The position numbers and the translations under genes are program-made. From NCBI GenBank assembly GCA_051745565.1, contig JBNJEF010000031.1, positions 1 through 7,992 of the forward strand: a stretch of 7,992 bases of DNA, read 5' to 3'. This document shows, one piece after another, positions 5,452 through 7,992 of this stretch; the first letter of the stretch is position 1; every line of letters begins with the position of its first letter. The notes under the pieces were generated by a model. That model saw nothing but the letters and a program-made list of their open reading frames with translations, did no database searches and had not been told where the DNA came from. This DNA is from SKVL01 sp051745565 (lineage in GTDB: Bacteria; Patescibacteriota; Minisyncoccia; Phycocordibacterales; CSBR16-193).

Positions 5452-6810
5452 ATGAAAATATTCTCACGGATCGCTTACATGCCCATGCCTTTATGGCTAG
5501 TGGTTTTGATATACGGTGTATCTCTTTGGGGGGCCGTATTTTTTCATATATATATTCAAGGACTTCCTATTTACAATATAACTATTCCCTCTTTTGAAGG
5601 AGAAGAGGTTGCCATTGATTACGGTCCTCAACTCTCACTCCAAGAAGAGTTTTATTTTAATAGTGTAAAAGAGGCCTTCATAGAAAGTGAAAGCAGTTTT
5701 ATCTTGGCAAATTTAAAAGATATGCGGATTCGCCTTTATAAAGAAGGAGAAGTTCAGTTTGACTTTCCCATAGCCGCCAAAGGAAGAGGCGGGACATGGA
5801 CGGAGACGCCTGCAGGTCTTTACTCGGTTGAATGGAAGGCGGAAGAGCACTTTTCCAGCTTGTATGAGGTCTACATGCCTTACAGCATACAGTTCTTCGG
5901 GAACTACTTCATGCACGGATGGCCGTATCATCCCGACGGGAGAGATGTGGTTTCCTCCACCTCCGCCGGATGTATTCGCATGGAAACAGAAGATGCCAAA
6001 AGGCTTTACGAGGAAGCAAGACCTGGGATGCCGGTACTGGTATTTGAAGAAGGGTACTCCCGCGATGATTTTTCCTACTTTAACAGTGTTGGAGAGGTCA
6101 AAGCGGAAAATTATTTAGCCATTGATCTTAAAAGTGATTTTGTTTTCTCTAACGAAAAAACAGAAGAAAAATTTCCCATACATAGTTTCACTAAATTACC
6201 CATTGCCCTTGTTGCCAGTGAAAAATTCTTTATAGGAACATCTGTAACTATATCTAAAGAAACAGAGGATGAAGAGACGGACGGTTCCCGATTTGAAGAC
6301 GACGAAGAAGTAACTATTTTCACCCTTTTAGCAGCCATCCTTACGGAGTCTTCAGAGAAGGCAACCGCCACGATAGCCGACCGCTTGGGCAAAGATGCAA
6401 AAGTATCTTTGGAAAAGTATCTTCGTACCCTGGGAATGCGTGACACTTATATCAAAGACCCAATAAGCTCTCCGCAAAACTCATCCAACTTCAATGATAT
6501 TGTCAGATTATCAAAATATCTTTACTTCAACAGGTCCTCTCTTTTAAAAATGAGCAGAGGGGAATTTAGTTCCGTTTATATTGATCCCGAGCACAGAGAC
6601 ATGGAACCAGCTCATTCACTAAGCGAAGACCCTGCCTTTGTCGGAGGATTCATACCCCAAAAAGGAGGAGAGTTTGAAGAATTCGGACTGGCGATATTTG
6701 AAATAGAAGCACGAGGAGAAACTCGGCCCATTGCCGTTATTGTAGCCAACTCATCAGAGCCGGTAGAAGATATTGTAAAGATATTTGATTCTATAAGACT
6801 ATCTCCATAG
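5452..6810 (+). CDS. Membrane-anchored L,D-transpeptidase (YkuD) fused to a penicillin-binding-like (S11-type) domain
   Basis: This 452-aa protein has an N-terminal membrane anchor (about 13-36) and no signal-peptidase site that I can see, so its domains should face the cell wall. Residues about 84-198 form a YkuD domain: GTWTETPAGLY (114-124), MHGWP with H155, and SSTSAGCIRM with catalytic C174. The family forms 3-3 peptidoglycan cross-links or attaches proteins to the wall. Residues about 220-450 resemble a peptidase S11 (D-Ala-D-Ala carboxypeptidase) or beta-lactamase fold. HSFTKLPIALVAS supplies an SxxK motif (S245, K248). The expected SxN position reads SSE (300-302), and the usual KTG region reads VGGFIPQKGGE (397-407), so the second and third motifs look degenerate. 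It is divergent from galU with the nested inverted repeat between them. The L,D-transpeptidase call is firm; the second domain's activity is uncertain and it may only bind substrate. Confidence 0.88.
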   Translation: MKIFSRIAYMPMPLWLVVLIYGVSLWGAVFFHIYIQGLPIYNITIPSFEGEEVAIDYGPQLSLQEEFYFNSVKEAFIESESSFILANLKDMRIRLYKEGEVQFDFPIAAKGRGGTWTETPAGLYSVEWKAEEHFSSLYEVYMPYSIQFFGNYFMHGWPYHPDGRDVVSSTSAGCIRMETEDAKRLYEEARPGMPVLVFEEGYSRDDFSYFNSVGEVKAENYLAIDLKSDFVFSNEKTEEKFPIHSFTKLPIALVASEKFFIGTSVTISKETEDEETDGSRFEDDEEVTIFTLLAAILTESSEKATATIADRLGKDAKVSLEKYLRTLGMRDTYIKDPISSPQNSSNFNDIVRLSKYLYFNRSSLLKMSRGEFSSVYIDPEHRDMEPAHSLSEDPAFVGGFIPQKGGEFEEFGLAIFEIEARGETRPIAVIVANSSEPVEDIVKIFDSIRLSP

Positions 6811-6821
6811 AAAATATCCTT

Positions 6822-7154
6822 CTAGGAAACGATGCTTCCGGATGGCACATCGGCAACCGGAGCTATGATCACCGGACCCTCTTCACCCGATACGGCCAAT
6901 ATCATACCTTCACTTTTGTATCCGAATATCTCTCTCGCCTCCAGGTTCACCAACACGATCACCTGTCTTTTTAGCATATCTTCTGGATCGTAGCTTTTGC
7001 CTATACCGGCAACCACTTGCCTATGGTTCCCTTCTCCCACATCAACAGAGAGACGAATAAGCTTTTCGGACCCCTCCACTTTTTCCGCTTCTTGAACGTA
7101 ACCGGCACGAATATCAAGTTTTGAGAAATCTTCATATTTTATTATTTCTTTCAT
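6822..7154 (-). CDS. Stand-alone tRNA-binding domain protein (Trbp111 / MetRS C-terminal domain-like)
   Basis: This 110-aa protein is a single EMAP-II/Trbp111-type OB-fold tRNA-binding domain. It follows the family pattern along its length: YEDFSKLDIRAGYVQEAEKV (7-26), SEKLIRLSVDVG (29-40), RQVVAGIGKSYDPEDM (45-60), VIVLVNLEAREIFGYKSEGM (65-84), and the terminal PVADVPSGS (99-107). In many bacteria this domain is the C-terminus of methionyl-tRNA synthetase; as a separate protein it acts as a tRNA-binding homodimer or as a detached MetRS beta subunit. No metG core is in the window. The ATG at 7154 is chosen because the family begins at this point; the open frame continues 17 codons to 7205 but runs over the likely promoter. 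The stop is 11 bases from the convergent transpeptidase stop. CsaA is a related alternative. Confidence 0.9.
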   Translation of the reverse strand: MKEIIKYEDFSKLDIRAGYVQEAEKVEGSEKLIRLSVDVGEGNHRQVVAGIGKSYDPEDMLKRQVIVLVNLEAREIFGYKSEGMILAVSGEEGPVIIAPVADVPSGSIVS

Positions 7155-7188
7155 TATACTTAGATCATTAACCGCTTTTAATTTATGT

Positions 7189-7216
7189 ATTCTACCACGC
7201 CTCATATTTTTATAAA
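7189..7216 (-). promoter_or_regulatory. Promoter for the tRNA-binding protein gene
   Basis: On the minus strand TTTATA (7216 to 7211, four of six matches to TTGACA), a 16-base spacer ending in TGG, then TAGAAT (7194 to 7189): an extended -10 arrangement. Transcription would start near 7182, about 28 bases before the ATG at 7154. This supports the shorter start, because the longer frame would begin upstream of the transcription start. Confidence 0.45.
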
Positions 7217-7219
7217 AAA

Positions 7220-7228
7220 TGTTAAAAT
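7220..7228 (+). promoter_or_regulatory. Possible extended -10 for the PspC-domain gene
   Basis: TG (7220-7221), one base, then TAAAAT (7223-7228), about 50 bases before the ATG at 7278, without a clear -35. Further down, 7246-7264 is an imperfect 19-base palindrome (eight of nine pairs, GTTTA to TAAAC) just ahead of the gene. It could be an operator, but AT-rich palindromes are common by chance. Confidence 0.3.
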
Positions 7229-7277
7229 TATAACCACTGAGACCAGTTTACTTTTAAAATAAACATACCTTTCTTAT

Positions 7278-7992
7278 ATGAAAAAGATCAAAAGAAGCAA
7301 AGATGACAAAGTACTAGCCGGAGTCTTCGGCGGAATGGGTGAATACTTTAAGGTGGACCCCGTTATATTCAGATTAGCTGCCGTTATACTTTTCTTTTTA
7401 ACAGGATTCATTCCTTTCATTATCGCTTATCTAGTAGCTATCTTTATTATTCCCAAAGAAGAAACAGGTTTTGACGAAGAGCTAAAACAGACTGATCGTC
7501 AAAAAAAGTGGCTTTGGATAATAATAATTGCCCTGATAATCTTACTCCTATCACCTATAATATTAATATGGGGTTTCAGTAATTACGTCCATAATGCAAA
7601 CTTTGATAATATGGGTTACTCCTTTAAAGAAGAATCCGCAGAACATACGTACTCCGAAAGATCTGATGTTATAGAAGAAAGAGTACCCGGTCCCGAAAGA
7701 TCTTTGATAAATGATCACTTGGAAGAGAATGTCATATCCGCAAACCATAACGGAGAGGTGTTCGCTGAACATCATGAGTTCGGAAGAAGCGCCGATCAGA
7801 TCTTCATCTGGGGCTATATGGCGGAATATTACAAAGAGGACGGAGAACTTAAAATGGGTACGGCTGCTTCTCTGCCCCTGGCGATAACCTTCTCAAAAAA
7901 TGAACCGATCGACCATCAGACTCCTCGCGACGGTTCTCACTACAAAGAAGATATAAGAGATATTTTCCCTTCCAGGTATACCGACGAGATCT
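7278..7992 (+). CDS. PspC-domain membrane protein, 3' end outside the window
   Basis: The open frame runs from the ATG at 7278 to the window edge without a stop (238 codons visible). Residues 5-60 are a textbook PspC domain: KRSKDDKVLAGVFGGMGEYF (5-24) with KVDPVIFRLAAVI, and a membrane helix ending in AYLVAIFIIPKEE. PspC proteins act in phage-shock-type envelope stress responses, and stand-alone PspC-domain proteins are widespread. A second strong helix follows at about 78-99 (WLWIIIIALIILLLSPIILI). After it is a polar region of at least 135 residues, probably on the outer face, with a charged segment (about 115-150) and a more ordered stretch starting near GRSADQIFIWGYMAEYY. I do not recognise this C-terminal region. 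The gene is divergent from the tRNA-binding protein gene; no Shine-Dalgarno sequence is visible. Confidence 0.88.
   Translation, partial: MKKIKRSKDDKVLAGVFGGMGEYFKVDPVIFRLAAVILFFLTGFIPFIIAYLVAIFIIPKEETGFDEELKQTDRQKKWLWIIIIALIILLLSPIILIWGFSNYVHNANFDNMGYSFKEESAEHTYSERSDVIEERVPGPERSLINDHLEENVISANHNGEVFAEHHEFGRSADQIFIWGYMAEYYKEDGELKMGTAASLPLAITFSKNEPIDHQTPRDGSHYKEDIRDIFPSRYTDEI

Noticed and set aside
5828..6118. Plus-strand 96-codon open frame within the transpeptidase gene
   Set aside because: It overlaps the catalytic YkuD region in another frame; the product has no domain and an odd Pro run.
7155..7205. 17-residue N-terminal extension of the tRNA-binding protein
   Set aside because: It lies over the predicted promoter and before the family's normal start.
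1..7992. Mobile element, CRISPR array, tRNA or rRNA
   Set aside because: No transposase, integrase, direct-repeat array or cloverleaf-like sequence was seen on either strand.

Overview
The window reads as about 8 kb of a compact bacterial chromosome: roughly 40-45% GC by eye, ATG starts, gaps mostly under 100 bp, few recognisable Shine-Dalgarno sequences, and no mobile element, CRISPR array, rRNA or tRNA. The gene set is a minimal [FeFe] hydrogenase pair, a stand-alone tRNA-binding domain protein, a PspC protein, a TspO protein, GalU and a cell-wall L,D-transpeptidase. Together these suggest an anaerobic fermentative bacterium with peptidoglycan, most likely a Candidate Phyla Radiation (Patescibacteria) member or similar streamlined lineage. 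That placement is inference. TGA works as a stop (end of the NuoF-like gene), which argues against the TGA=Gly code of Gracilibacteria.

Layout. 2-58 (+) is the last 18 codons of a cysteine-synthase-family gene. After about 240 non-coding bases, an extended -10 promoter (265-273) precedes a translationally coupled pair. The first gene is a short NuoF/HydB-like diaphorase subunit (299-1300). The second is an [FeFe] hydrogenase catalytic subunit with the full set of accessory Fe-S motifs and all three H-cluster motifs (1297-3003). Converging on it with an 8-nt gap is a three-gene minus-strand cluster: a six-helix ECF-S-like membrane protein (4375-3860), a small two-helix protein with a charged linker (3848-3498), and TspO (3482-3012). 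A good sigma70-type promoter (4407-4435) lies in front of this cluster.

Next come galU (5311-4445, minus) and, divergently, a membrane-anchored L,D-transpeptidase fused to a penicillin-binding-like domain whose later motifs look degenerate (5452-6810). Between them is a nested inverted repeat (5364-5416) that covers a TATAAT box. Last come a 110-aa Trbp111/MetRS-C-terminal-like protein (7154-6822, minus) and a divergent PspC-domain gene that runs off the window (7278-7992).

How the parts may work together. The diaphorase/hydrogenase pair probably disposes of fermentative electrons from NAD(P)H, possibly with ferredoxin, as H2. No HydC/NuoE subunit and no HydEFG maturases are visible here. 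GalU and the transpeptidase both serve the cell envelope. The most unusual features are the reduced HydB, the membrane-protein cluster converging on the hydrogenase, and the transpeptidase fusion.
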